Assembly: GCA_035628915.1 (NCBI GenBank)
Contig: DASPIW010000032.1
Span: forward strand, 3,443-67,442
DNA length: 64,000 nucleotides
Source of the DNA: JARBUG01 sp035628915
GTDB taxonomy: Bacteria; Bacillota; Sulfobacillia; Symbiobacteriales; Symbiobacteriaceae
Direction: 5' to 3'
A program made the translations under genes and the position numbers. Positions 31,460 through 39,376 of this stretch are shown piece after piece (positions within the stretch are counted from its first letter, which is position 1; each line of letters begins with the position of its first letter). The notes below the pieces were generated by a model. The model was not told where the DNA came from, searched no databases, and saw only the letters and a list, made by a program, of their open reading frames with translations.

Positions 31460-32926
31460 ATGCGGTCATTTGCGGATCGGCTTCGCTACCTCTTCACATC
31501 CACCAGGGGACTGGTGCTGCTGGCCATTGGCCTGGTGGCCCTCGTGACGGCCGTTTGGAGCAGCCTGTCCGGCCCCATGGTTGAGTGGGGCGTTAAGGAT
31601 TTCGTGGTGCGGACCCTGGGCATGCGGCTGGTTGAGGCCGAACGCGAGGGCCGGATCATCAGCCTGTACCACTCAATCGCCTTTGCAGTGGTCGCCGTAC
31701 TTGTCTACCTGATGACCCATTGCATCCCCATGTCGGTCAACCAGCGGGCGAACATCAACGGGACGATAACGGTGGGCTACATGCTGGCCATGTTCTCGGG
31801 CCTCGTTTTCGGGTACTTCGGCCACAACTGGGTCTTCCACGGCCTGTTCCTGGTGGGGCAAGGGATCATCTTCTACGCCGGCTGCCTGCTTGCGGTCGCC
31901 CTGTGGCCGTGGGGGAAAGCCTTCCGCCAGAAAGACCCGGCCTATTCCCGCACGCGGGGGCAGGTGGACCTGGAACGGATGGCGTTCTTCGTCATGGCGC
32001 TCTCCACCCTGGGGTCGGCAGCCCTTGGCGGCATCTCGGGCGCCTTCTTCGGCAACGGGTTCCAGTCATTTTTGGCTGAAGACATGGTGCGGGAGCCGGT
32101 CAAGAACCTGCTCCAGAAGGCCGTCATTGGCCACCTGCACATCATGCTCACCCTGATCGCCATTGCCACGGCGCTGGTGATCGGGCGCTGGTTCGACTTC
32201 AAGGGCATCTGCCACAAAATCGCCATGCCGCTCATGGTGTTCGGTACGGTCGTCATTACGCTGGGCGCCTGGTCCGTGGTGGTGACGCCGCACGCCCATA
32301 CCATCATTTACGTCGGTTCGGTCTTCGTGATGCTGGCGGCCCTGATGCTGGTGATTTTCGGCTGGGGCAAGCTGATTCGGGAGCGCACGGCCGAGCAGGG
32401 TCTGCAGAAGCCTACGCTCGGGCAAAAACTGAGGGCGCTGCTTCACGACCCCCTCCGGTTCGGCGCCCTCTGGCAAATGGTCTACATGAACTTCGTGGTC
32501 AGCGGCGTCGGGATTTTCATGGCGGTGAAGCTGGATGAGATCTTCCGGGTGTGGCCGCACCGGGAAGAGCGCATCACCCTGACCGGGCACTGGCACGCGC
32601 TGTCGGCACTGACGGCGACCATCCTGCTGTGCTACTTTGCCGACATGATGGGACTGCAAGGCCGGGCCCGCCGCTGGTTTGGCTGGGTGCTGATTCTCGC
32701 TTCGGACATGGCGTTCGCCGGGGCGACCATCTTCTCCATGAAGCGCCTGTTTGTGACGGAGTACGGTCAGCAGGGCGTGGTGAACTGGACCATGCTGGCC
32801 ATCGATTTCGGTCTGGGCGCCGTGCTGGTGGTGCTGGCGATCTTCCTGCTATGGCGGCTCGCCGACCTTTTCCGGCGCAATGGCCGTTGGACAGCCGAGG
32901 CGGATGAGGAGGTGGCTGCCCGATGA
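31460..32926 (+). CDS. Polytopic protein with heme-copper-oxidase-like histidines
   Basis: Membrane protein of 488 residues with about 12 helices. Histidines occur in the order expected for subunit I of heme-copper oxidases and NO reductases: His71 in helix 2 (SLYHSIAF), His225/His227 (VIGHLHIML), His278/His280 (VTPHAHTI) and His377/His379 (LTGHWHAL). In classical enzymes these positions bind heme b, CuB and the active-site heme. No tyrosine-histidine crosslink motif or NorB glutamate pattern was recognised, and overall similarity to named subfamilies is low. A heme O synthase-like gene and an FNR box in the same operon support a respiratory role under low oxygen or with nitrogen oxides. It may be a divergent oxidase, an NO reductase or an NnrS-like heme protein. 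Its stop overlaps the next start (ATGA). Confidence 0.6.
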   Translation: MRSFADRLRYLFTSTRGLVLLAIGLVALVTAVWSSLSGPMVEWGVKDFVVRTLGMRLVEAEREGRIISLYHSIAFAVVAVLVYLMTHCIPMSVNQRANINGTITVGYMLAMFSGLVFGYFGHNWVFHGLFLVGQGIIFYAGCLLAVALWPWGKAFRQKDPAYSRTRGQVDLERMAFFVMALSTLGSAALGGISGAFFGNGFQSFLAEDMVREPVKNLLQKAVIGHLHIMLTLIAIATALVIGRWFDFKGICHKIAMPLMVFGTVVITLGAWSVVVTPHAHTIIYVGSVFVMLAALMLVIFGWGKLIRERTAEQGLQKPTLGQKLRALLHDPLRFGALWQMVYMNFVVSGVGIFMAVKLDEIFRVWPHREERITLTGHWHALSALTATILLCYFADMMGLQGRARRWFGWVLILASDMAFAGATIFSMKRLFVTEYGQQGVVNWTMLAIDFGLGAVLVVLAIFLLWRLADLFRRNGRWTAEADEEVAAR

Positions 32927-33840
32927 AGCGGAGGCTGATGAAGCCCGTGGTGGCCCTTCTGCTTGGCGCTGCGCTCGCCGGGTGCAGCGTGGAGCCGTCG
33001 GCCCCGCCCGGTCTGACCCAGTATGCGAAGGCGGGTGCGGACGCCGGGGCGTGGGCGCGGATTCCCGCCGGCCCGTTCAAAATGGGCCGTGACGCAGTGG
33101 AGACGGGGATCGCGCAGGAGTACGAAATCATGGTTACGCCGGTGACCAACGCCCAGTACGCCGGCTACCTCAGCCGGGCGCTGAAAGCCGGCAGCATCCG
33201 GTTCGACGGAAACACGGCGGTGGGGGGGTATCCGGGTGATACCTTCCGGGGCGCCAAGCACGAGAAGGAGTATAAGGCCGGCGACTATCCGCTCATGACC
33301 TTTGGCGATCCCGCCAGCCGCATTGAGCGCAACGGCGATAGCTTTACGGTGAAGCCGGGCTATGCGGATCATCCCGTGACCACCGTTACCTGGTTCGGGG
33401 CCAGAGCTTACTGTGAGACGCTCGGCGGACGGCTGCCCACCGAAGCCGAATGGGAGAAGGCCGCCCGCGGGACGGATGAGCGCCCGTACCCCTGGGGTGA
33501 CGGCATCACCGGCGTCCGCGCCAACTACTACCACAGCAAGGATCCTTTCGAGACCAGCGGAGGCTACAGCGACACCACGCCGGTGGGCTTCTACAACGGC
33601 GGGCGCTACGGGGACTTCCAGACGCAGCCCGCGGCCAGCCCGTATGGCGTGTACGACATGGCCGGCAACGTCGCCCAATGGACGGCCGATGTCTACCCCA
33701 TGACCCACTACCGGTTTATGCGGGGCGGGAGCAAGGCCAACTATGGCTATGACCTGCGCGTCTGGAGCCGGAACAGCGCGGAACCGGAATATGCCAGCCC
33801 CAACGTTGGTTTCCGGTGCGTAAGGTCCCCCGGAAAGTAG
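32923..33840 (+). CDS. FGE/sulfatase-modifying-factor-domain lipoprotein
   Basis: Protein of 305 residues with a lipoprotein signal (MKRRLMKPVVALLLGAALAG, then Cys) and one formylglycine-generating-enzyme-like domain (about 50-300). Signature segments are VTPVTNAQYAGYL, GYADHPVTTVTWFGARAYCE, RLPTEAEWEKAARGTDERPY, PWGD, YDMAGNVAQWTADVY, RGGSKANYGYDLRV and GFRCVRS. The active-site cysteine pair of true FGE is not evident. NirV and EgtB-like members show that the fold serves other roles; NirV accompanies nitrite reductase in some denitrifiers. Overlap with the upstream gene (ATGA) ties it to the respiratory operon, probably in assembly on the outer face. Confidence 0.82.
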   Translation: MKRRLMKPVVALLLGAALAGCSVEPSAPPGLTQYAKAGADAGAWARIPAGPFKMGRDAVETGIAQEYEIMVTPVTNAQYAGYLSRALKAGSIRFDGNTAVGGYPGDTFRGAKHEKEYKAGDYPLMTFGDPASRIERNGDSFTVKPGYADHPVTTVTWFGARAYCETLGGRLPTEAEWEKAARGTDERPYPWGDGITGVRANYYHSKDPFETSGGYSDTTPVGFYNGGRYGDFQTQPAASPYGVYDMAGNVAQWTADVYPMTHYRFMRGGSKANYGYDLRVWSRNSAEPEYASPNVGFRCVRSPGK

Positions 33841-33850
33841 GTGACGCCGC

Positions 33851-34696
33851 ATGCTGCAGCGCCTGAGCGATTTCTGGGCCCTGATCAAGTGCAAGCAGAC
33901 GCTCCTGCTGCTCTTCACCGGACTGGTCGGGTATGCCAGCGGACTGAACGCCCCAACCGACCCGGCAGCGTATGCCGGGCTGCTCGGGAGCCTGTTCTTG
34001 GCGGTAGGCGGAACGACGGCACTGAACATGGCGTATGACCGCGATATTGATGCGGTGATGGACCGGACCCGGCGGCGCCCCCTGGCCTCCGGCAGGCTGA
34101 GTCCGGCGGCGGCGCTGCTGCCGGGTGTCGCCATGAGCGCGGTGGGCCTCGGGTGGGCGTTCCTGCTCGACCCCCTTTTCGGCCTGGTGGTGCTGACCGG
34201 GTGGGTACTCGATCTGGTCGTTTACACCATGTGGCTGAAGCGCAGAACGCCCTGGTCGGTGATCTGGGGCGGACTCTCCGGCGGAATGCCTGTCCTGGCG
34301 GGGCGGGTGCTGGCGACGGGCCAGGTCGAGGCCATCGGGCTCCTGCTGGCCCTGGCGGTCCTGCTGTGGATTCCCACACACATCCTGACGTTTAGCATGA
34401 AGCATGCGGACGATTACGCCAGGGCGCGCGTACCCGTGTTTCCGAATGTGTACGGACTCAGGGCGACGCAGGTGATTATCAGCCTCTCCACGGTACTCGC
34501 CGCCGTTACAATGGCCGGCATTACCTGGAGCCTGGTGGAACATTGGGGCCCCCTGACGTTTGCCGTGGCGCTGGCCTTGGTGCTGGTCGGTCTGGGCGCC
34601 AACGCGATGGTCCGCCCGTCCGTTCAGGTAAACTACCGGCTTTTCAAGTTCGCATCACTCTACATGGTTGCAGCGATGGCGCTTCTGCTTGTATAG
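33851..34696 (+). CDS. UbiA-type prenyltransferase, heme O synthase-like
   Basis: Membrane prenyltransferase of 281 residues with eight to nine helices. The first Asp-rich motif is NMAYDRDIDAVMDRTRRRPL; the second region has WIPTHILTFSMKHADDYARA, characteristic of protoheme IX farnesyltransferase (CtaB/CyoE). That enzyme makes heme O for heme-copper oxidases. It is the last gene of the FNR-box operon, ten bases after the FGE-domain gene, and is followed by a terminator. Its presence supports a heme-bearing product for the histidine-rich gene two places upstream. Other UbiA substrates (menaquinone, for example) are less likely given the second motif. Confidence 0.85.
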   Translation: MLQRLSDFWALIKCKQTLLLLFTGLVGYASGLNAPTDPAAYAGLLGSLFLAVGGTTALNMAYDRDIDAVMDRTRRRPLASGRLSPAAALLPGVAMSAVGLGWAFLLDPLFGLVVLTGWVLDLVVYTMWLKRRTPWSVIWGGLSGGMPVLAGRVLATGQVEAIGLLLALAVLLWIPTHILTFSMKHADDYARARVPVFPNVYGLRATQVIISLSTVLAAVTMAGITWSLVEHWGPLTFAVALALVLVGLGANAMVRPSVQVNYRLFKFASLYMVAAMALLLV

Positions 34697-34843
34697 GCCC
34701 GCGGTGATTGAAACACCCCTCGCTTCGTCAGTGCGTGACGCAGCCTGAAGAAACTTGGCGACGTCATCAGAATCCTCAAGGAGCGAATGGATCAGGGTAA
34801 ACGGTACGGAAGGGTACGTCGAGCTCCTGTGAAGCCGCGAAGA

Positions 34844-34884
34844 GGCCCCCCACTGGCTTTCCTTGTCGTGGGGGGCCGTGTTTT
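34844..34884 (+). terminator. Intrinsic terminator of the FNR-box operon
   Basis: GGCCCCCCAC (34844-34853) pairs with GTGGGGGGCC (34868-34877), then GTGTTTTGG. It stands between the convergent prenyltransferase and FetB-like genes. Confidence 0.8.
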
Positions 34885-34886
34885 GG

Positions 34887-35477
34887 TTACAGTGGCTCCA
34901 CCAGTTGTGAATAGCGATTGAAAAACGACGAAATGCACAGCAGGCCCAGAATCATGCTGGTGACGGCGGCAGCAGCCGCCAGCGAGTACATGATCAAGAT
35001 CTGGTACTTGACCGCCTCAACTGGGCTGGCGCCCGCGAGAATCTGGCCGGTCATCATGCCGGGAAGCTGCACCAACCCGACAGTTTTCAGGGCGTCGATG
35101 CTTGGAATCATTGAGGCCTTCACCGCGGACTTCACTGCCGTGCTGGCAGTTTGACGCGGGGTTGCGCCAAGGGAGAAGAGTACTTCAATCTCACCCCGGC
35201 GAGCCGCAACTTCAGCATGGAACCGATTGAGCAGCAGCCCGGCGTTCACCATGGCATTGCCAATGACCATGCCGCTGATCGGAATCAGGTATTGGGCAGT
35301 CGGCGGGATAATCCGCAGCGCCACCATCAGCCCGACGGTGGCAGCCTCGGCCAGAGCGATGGCCCCGAAGACCCGCCACTGGATCCCGGGGATGCCGCTG
35401 CCTCTCTTAGCGGCATTCAGAGCCGCCACGACCAACATGACCGTCAACATGGCCACCACGCCTGTATTCCTGCTCAT
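34887..35477 (-). pseudogene. N-terminally truncated FetB-like (UPF0014) permease
   Basis: The minus strand encodes the C-terminal about 196 residues of a FetB/YbbM (UPF0014) metal-export permease. Landmarks are IPISGMVIGNAMVNAGLLLN, EVLFSLGATPRQ, IPSIDALKTVGLVQLPGMMT, GQILAGASPVEAVKYQI. Full-length members have about 260 residues; the first about 60, including one or two helices, are missing. Upstream of 35477 there is no homologous sequence and no ribosome binding site, and the sequence runs into the start region of the sensor kinase gene on the other strand. The partner ATPase FetA is absent. It is probably a truncated relic, though a short protein could still be made. Confidence 0.65.
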
Positions 35478-35571
35478 GCTCGCACAACACCGAATATGCC
35501 TATTTGTACCCATCGGAAACAAGGCTTTTTCAATCTACCTTCTTCCGATAAGCGGGCACTATTCTGAGAGT

Positions 35572-37008
35572 ATGCACCGCAGAGGGGGGAATGCTCTGCA
35601 AAGCATCATTGAAGCCAATCGGCCGCTAATCTACTTTGCCTATGGTCTAGTCTTTTTTCTGACTGGGTGGACGATCTGGTTCCAGCACCGCCAGGCGAGC
35701 AGCCTCCGGCTGGACCGGAGCCTGCCGTTCCTCGCCGCATTTGGCGTCCTGCACGGGTTCGGTGAGTGGGGGCACGTCTTCATCCCCATCCAGTCGCAGT
35801 TTGTGGGGCCCGGGATGATACAAGCCCTTAATGTGATCCATCAGTTCTTGTTTTCGGCCTCGTTCCTGGCGCTGTTCCTGTTTGGCTCCTACCTGATGAG
35901 CGACAGCCGGGAACGGCTTTCTTGGCTACCGGTGCTGCCATTGGTACTGTTCGGCTACTGGTGCGCCAGATTTCTCCTCTACGAGGCAGCCATGGCCCCG
36001 ATGGACGACCTGGCCTGGGCTCACTATTCGGAAGCGTGGGGGCGGTACCTCCTTGCTTTCCCGGGGGCTCTCACTTCCGCCGTCGGTCTGCATATGCAGG
36101 TTCGCCAGTTCCGGGAAGCCGGCTTCCCACGGCTTGTCCCCGACCTGCGCGGCGCCAGCGTTGCCATGGCCGGCTATTCCGTCTTTGCCGGGCTGCTGGT
36201 CCCGCAGGCGGGTTTTTTTCCCGCCAACATTCTCAACCGCGAACTGCTCCTGCAAATGGGCATGCCGGTACCCATCCCGCGGATGGTCTGCTCGGCATTC
36301 ATCGCTTTCTTCATGCTTCGGACGCTGCGCGTTTTCAACGCTGAGATGCAGTCACGATTGGAAAACGCCGAAGCGGTCAGAGCCGCGGCAGAGGAGCGGG
36401 ACCGCCTTGGCCGGGAACTGCACGATGGGATCCTCCAGTCGATTTATGCCGCAGGGCTGGGCCTCCAGGCGGTCCGGCGCCGAATGTCGGCTGATCCCGA
36501 AGAAGCCGGGCGGCGGGTCGACTTGACCCTGGAGCGCCTCGGCAAGATCATCGACGAAATTCGAGCGTACATCAGCGATCTCGACGGGCGACGGCTGCCC
36601 TGCGGCGGTTTGCGAGACAGCATCGCACAGCGGGTGACCGATTTCCAGAACACATACGGGATCGCGGTCGACTGGACCGTCGAGGGCCTGCCTTCTGATC
36701 TGGTGGATCAGGAACTGACCGAGCAGATGGTCGGCATTCTCCGGGAGGCGCTGTCCAACGCGGGGCGCCACAGCCGTGCCCACACCGTCCGGGTGCTAGT
36801 ACGCGAGCAGGATAACCACATCTCCCTGACGGTCGCCGATGACGGAAAGGGGTTTGAGGTCAGTGAGGCGCTTACCCGGGAGGGACACTACGGCCTGCGA
36901 ATTCTGTACCGGAGGGCCCAGATGGCAGGGGGCGAGATCCGGATCCTTTCGCAGCCGGGCCAGGGAACTCAGGTGCAGGCAATCTTGCCACGAAAGAGGG
37001 GAGCATAG
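35572..37008 (+). CDS. Membrane sensor histidine kinase, NarL-partner type
   Basis: Sensor kinase of 478 residues. The N-terminal half has about seven hydrophobic helices (residues 15-250) forming an uncharacterised membrane sensor with His and Cys residues. The dimerisation/phosphoacceptor region is of HisKA_3 type, RDRLGRELHDGILQSIYAAG, with His near 283. The ATPase domain has the N-box EALSNAGRHSRAH and G-box DDGKGFEVSEAL. It belongs to the NarX/DegS/LiaS group. Its end overlaps the response regulator start. It lies directly upstream of the polysulfide-reductase-like operon and probably controls it. The start at 35572 has no clear ribosome binding site; the true start may be a few codons further in. 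Confidence 0.85.
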   Translation: MHRRGGNALQSIIEANRPLIYFAYGLVFFLTGWTIWFQHRQASSLRLDRSLPFLAAFGVLHGFGEWGHVFIPIQSQFVGPGMIQALNVIHQFLFSASFLALFLFGSYLMSDSRERLSWLPVLPLVLFGYWCARFLLYEAAMAPMDDLAWAHYSEAWGRYLLAFPGALTSAVGLHMQVRQFREAGFPRLVPDLRGASVAMAGYSVFAGLLVPQAGFFPANILNRELLLQMGMPVPIPRMVCSAFIAFFMLRTLRVFNAEMQSRLENAEAVRAAAEERDRLGRELHDGILQSIYAAGLGLQAVRRRMSADPEEAGRRVDLTLERLGKIIDEIRAYISDLDGRRLPCGGLRDSIAQRVTDFQNTYGIAVDWTVEGLPSDLVDQELTEQMVGILREALSNAGRHSRAHTVRVLVREQDNHISLTVADDGKGFEVSEALTREGHYGLRILYRRAQMAGGEIRILSQPGQGTQVQAILPRKRGA

Positions 37009-37667
37009 TGCCCATGGAGGGACAGCACCCGACACGCGTTCTCATCGCCGATGACCACGCCATTGTTCGGTATGGGATGCGGGAGCTGATTTCGGCAGAA
37101 CCCGACTACGCGGTGGTCGGCGAGGCCGCTTCCGGGCGTGAAGCAGTCCGCCTGGCCGAGCAACACCGACCGGATATCGTCATCATGGATGTGCGCATGC
37201 CCGACGGCGACGGCATTGACGCCTGCCGCCAGATTCGAAGCGCCCGCCCTGAGACACGGGTGCTCTTTCTGACCTCCTTCAACGATGATGAGTCTGTGAT
37301 GGGGGCGATTCTGGCCGGGGCTTCCGGCTTCTTGCTCAAGCAACTGGGAACCGATACGCTCATTGAGGCGCTGGACACCATCTCCCGGGGCGGATCCATG
37401 CTGGACCCCGCCGTCACCGGGCGGGTCCTGGCCCAGATGCAGTCCCTGGCGCGGGGAAATACCGGGGGCGGGCTCTCGCCGCAGGAAGATCGCATCCTGT
37501 TTCTGATCGGTCAGGGCAAGACCAACCGGGAGATTGCCGAGGAGCTGGGACTGAGCGTCAACACCGTACGCAACTATGTGGCGAGCATTTTTAGCAAGCT
37601 CGGCTTTGCGACCAGGTCGCAGGCAGCTGCCTACGTGGCACGGCAGATGCCGCCGAAGGGTGACTGA
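37008..37667 (+). CDS. NarL/LuxR-type response regulator
   Basis: Response regulator of about 219 residues, cognate to the kinase encoded just upstream. The receiver domain (about 8-125) has the acidic pocket ADDH, the phosphoacceptor Asp in IVIMDVRMPDGDG, Thr/Ser in FLTSF and Lys in FLLKQL. The C-terminal LuxR-type helix-turn-helix is SPQEDRILFLIGQGKTNREI, AEELGLSVNTVRNYVASIF. GTG at 37008 overlaps the kinase stop by one base; ATG at 37014 is equally possible. It likely binds the promoter region of the molybdoenzyme operon that begins 220 bases downstream. Confidence 0.9.
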   Translation: MPMEGQHPTRVLIADDHAIVRYGMRELISAEPDYAVVGEAASGREAVRLAEQHRPDIVIMDVRMPDGDGIDACRQIRSARPETRVLFLTSFNDDESVMGAILAGASGFLLKQLGTDTLIEALDTISRGGSMLDPAVTGRVLAQMQSLARGNTGGGLSPQEDRILFLIGQGKTNREIAEELGLSVNTVRNYVASIFSKLGFATRSQAAAYVARQMPPKGD

Positions 37668-37668
37668 G

Positions 37669-37691
37669 TACCAGTACAGGTATACCAGTAC
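37669..37691 (+). repeat. Direct repeat TACCAGTAC x2
   Basis: Two identical 9-base units start 14 bases apart, in the 220-base region between the response regulator gene and the molybdoenzyme operon. They overlap the upstream side of a terminator hairpin. They may be regulator-binding sites, but nothing else supports this. Confidence 0.4.
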
Positions 37692-37708
37692 GGCTATTTC
37701 GATTAGCG

Positions 37709-37749
37709 AAGGGCGGAGGCCGCTGTCACAGCGGTCTACGCCCTTTGTG
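37709..37749 (+). terminator. Intrinsic terminator of the two-component operon
   Basis: AAGGGCGGAGGCCGCTG (37709-37725) pairs with CAGCGGTCTACGCCCTT with two weak positions and a TCA loop, then TTGTG. It separates the regulator genes from the operon they probably control. Confidence 0.75.
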
Positions 37750-37886
37750 ACTATCTGTCCGGTGTCATGAAATCCATACGTACAGATTGCAGTACGCCTG
37801 CTTCTAACGGCTGAAGACCTCGCTGCACTACGATGAGTGTGGACTGAACCATCCATCGAAGCTCATCTACGCAGAGGAGGTCCGGT

Positions 37887-38477
37887 ATGAGCCAAGAGCA
37901 GACGCCACGCTACGGCATGGTGATCGACCTGCGCCAGTGCATTGGCTGTTACGCCTGCACGGTCTCGTGCAAGTCGGAAAATCAGGTGCCCCTGGGAGTG
38001 TTCCGCACCTGGGTCAAAGAGGTCGAAGTCGGCGCCTTCCCTAACGTGAGCCGCCACTTTCTCCCCTGGCTCTGTAATCAGTGCGAGGATCCGGTCTGCG
38101 TCCGCAATTGCCCCGTCGGTGCCACGTACAAGCGGGCGGATGGCATCACCGTCATCGCCCAGGATGAGTGCATCGGCTGTCGCTACTGCATCGCCTCCTG
38201 TCCGTACGGCGCCCGGTTTATCAACCCCGAGACAAACACGGCCAGCAAGTGTGATTTCTGCGTCCACCGGGTTGAACAGGGACTGGTCCCGTCCTGCGTC
38301 AACACCTGCGTCGGCAGGGCCCGGGTCTTCGGGGATCTGAATGACCCCGAAAGCGAGATCAGCAAGCTGATCGCCCGTACGCCTACCCAGGTCCTGAAGC
38401 CCGAGGCCGGCACCGAACCGCGGGTGTTCTACATCGGAGCCGATACCCGTGTCATGACAGGGGGGACGAACCAGTGA
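37887..38477 (+). CDS. Four-cluster Fe-S subunit of a molybdoenzyme complex
   Basis: Iron-sulfur protein of 196 residues of the PsrB/PhsB/NrfC/DmsB type with 16 motif cysteines: CIGCYACTVSC, CNQCEDPVCVRNCP, CIGCRYCIASCP and CDFC with CVNTC. It lacks a signal peptide; in such complexes this subunit is carried out with the Tat-exported catalytic subunit. GAGGAGG lies seven bases before the ATG. Its last codons overlap the next gene as GTGA. It transfers electrons between the NrfD-type anchor and the catalytic subunit encoded downstream. Confidence 0.9.
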   Translation: MSQEQTPRYGMVIDLRQCIGCYACTVSCKSENQVPLGVFRTWVKEVEVGAFPNVSRHFLPWLCNQCEDPVCVRNCPVGATYKRADGITVIAQDECIGCRYCIASCPYGARFINPETNTASKCDFCVHRVEQGLVPSCVNTCVGRARVFGDLNDPESEISKLIARTPTQVLKPEAGTEPRVFYIGADTRVMTGGTNQ

Positions 38478-39355
38478 TCACAACCCGCGTCGTTTCCAAT
38501 CTGCTCAATGAGCACCCTTTCGGCTGGATTATCGTGGGGTACTTCCTGGCCGCGGCCATCGGCTCCGGCTTGATGATCTTCACCATGGTGGTCCACCTGT
38601 TCCGCCTGAGCAAGTTTGACCGCCTGGCCCGGATTACGGCTTTCCTCACACCTGTTTTCGCCGGATTGATGGGACTGACGCTGATTCTGGAACTGGCCCA
38701 GCCCACTCGGTTCTGGCGGGTGATGTTCAACTTTAACCCGACTTCGCCCATTTCCTGGGGTGCATGGATACTCAATCTGTTCGGGCTGCTTGCCGTCCTT
38801 TACGCCTACGCTGAGTGGAAGGGTATTACCTCCTGGAAGCGCCCCCTGGCTGTCGCCGGCGTACCCGCGGCAATCCTCCTGCCGATGTACACCTCGTTCG
38901 AACTGCTCATGACCCGCTCCAGCCCCCTCTGGACCAGCGCTCTGCTGCCAGTCATGTACCTGCTCTCTGCCGTTCTGGCCGGAACGGCGGTGGTTATTCT
39001 GATCAGCGCGCTGACCCGCCCCAATTCGACCGCGGAGGTCTCCTTCACCCTCGGCCGCGTTGGCAGTCATCTGCTGGTCTACGGGCTGGCCCTGGTGATC
39101 GTGCAGGTGTTGGTGCTGCTGAGCCGGTCGCCCCAGGCCGTGGCAATCGGCAAGAACCTCGTTGCCGGCGCTTACAGCGGCAGCTTCTGGGGGTTGGTGG
39201 TAGGTGGCGGCACCCTGGTCCCCATCGCTCTGCTGTATCTCCCCGCTACCGGGAAGACGCGGGCCGGACAGATCGTCGCCAGCCTTCTGATTCTAGTGGG
39301 CCTGTTCAGCCAACGGGCGTTGGAGATCTTCGCCGGCATGGACTTCCCGCAGTAA
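38474..39355 (+). CDS. NrfD/PsrC-type quinone-interacting membrane anchor
   Basis: Membrane protein of 293 residues with about eight helices and no heme ligands, typical of NrfD/PsrC. The N-terminal helix pair has FGWIIVGYFLAAAIGSGLMI, and LELAQPTRFWRVMFNFNPTS followed by PISWGAW is the family signature near the quinone pocket. The GTG start overlaps the stop of the Fe-S gene by four bases. It exchanges electrons with menaquinone and passes them to the Fe-S subunit. Start of helix 1 close to the GTG supports the start choice. Confidence 0.9.
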   Translation: MITTRVVSNLLNEHPFGWIIVGYFLAAAIGSGLMIFTMVVHLFRLSKFDRLARITAFLTPVFAGLMGLTLILELAQPTRFWRVMFNFNPTSPISWGAWILNLFGLLAVLYAYAEWKGITSWKRPLAVAGVPAAILLPMYTSFELLMTRSSPLWTSALLPVMYLLSAVLAGTAVVILISALTRPNSTAEVSFTLGRVGSHLLVYGLALVIVQVLVLLSRSPQAVAIGKNLVAGAYSGSFWGLVVGGGTLVPIALLYLPATGKTRAGQIVASLLILVGLFSQRALEIFAGMDFPQ

Positions 39356-39376
39356 GCGAAAGGAGGGACGCACACT

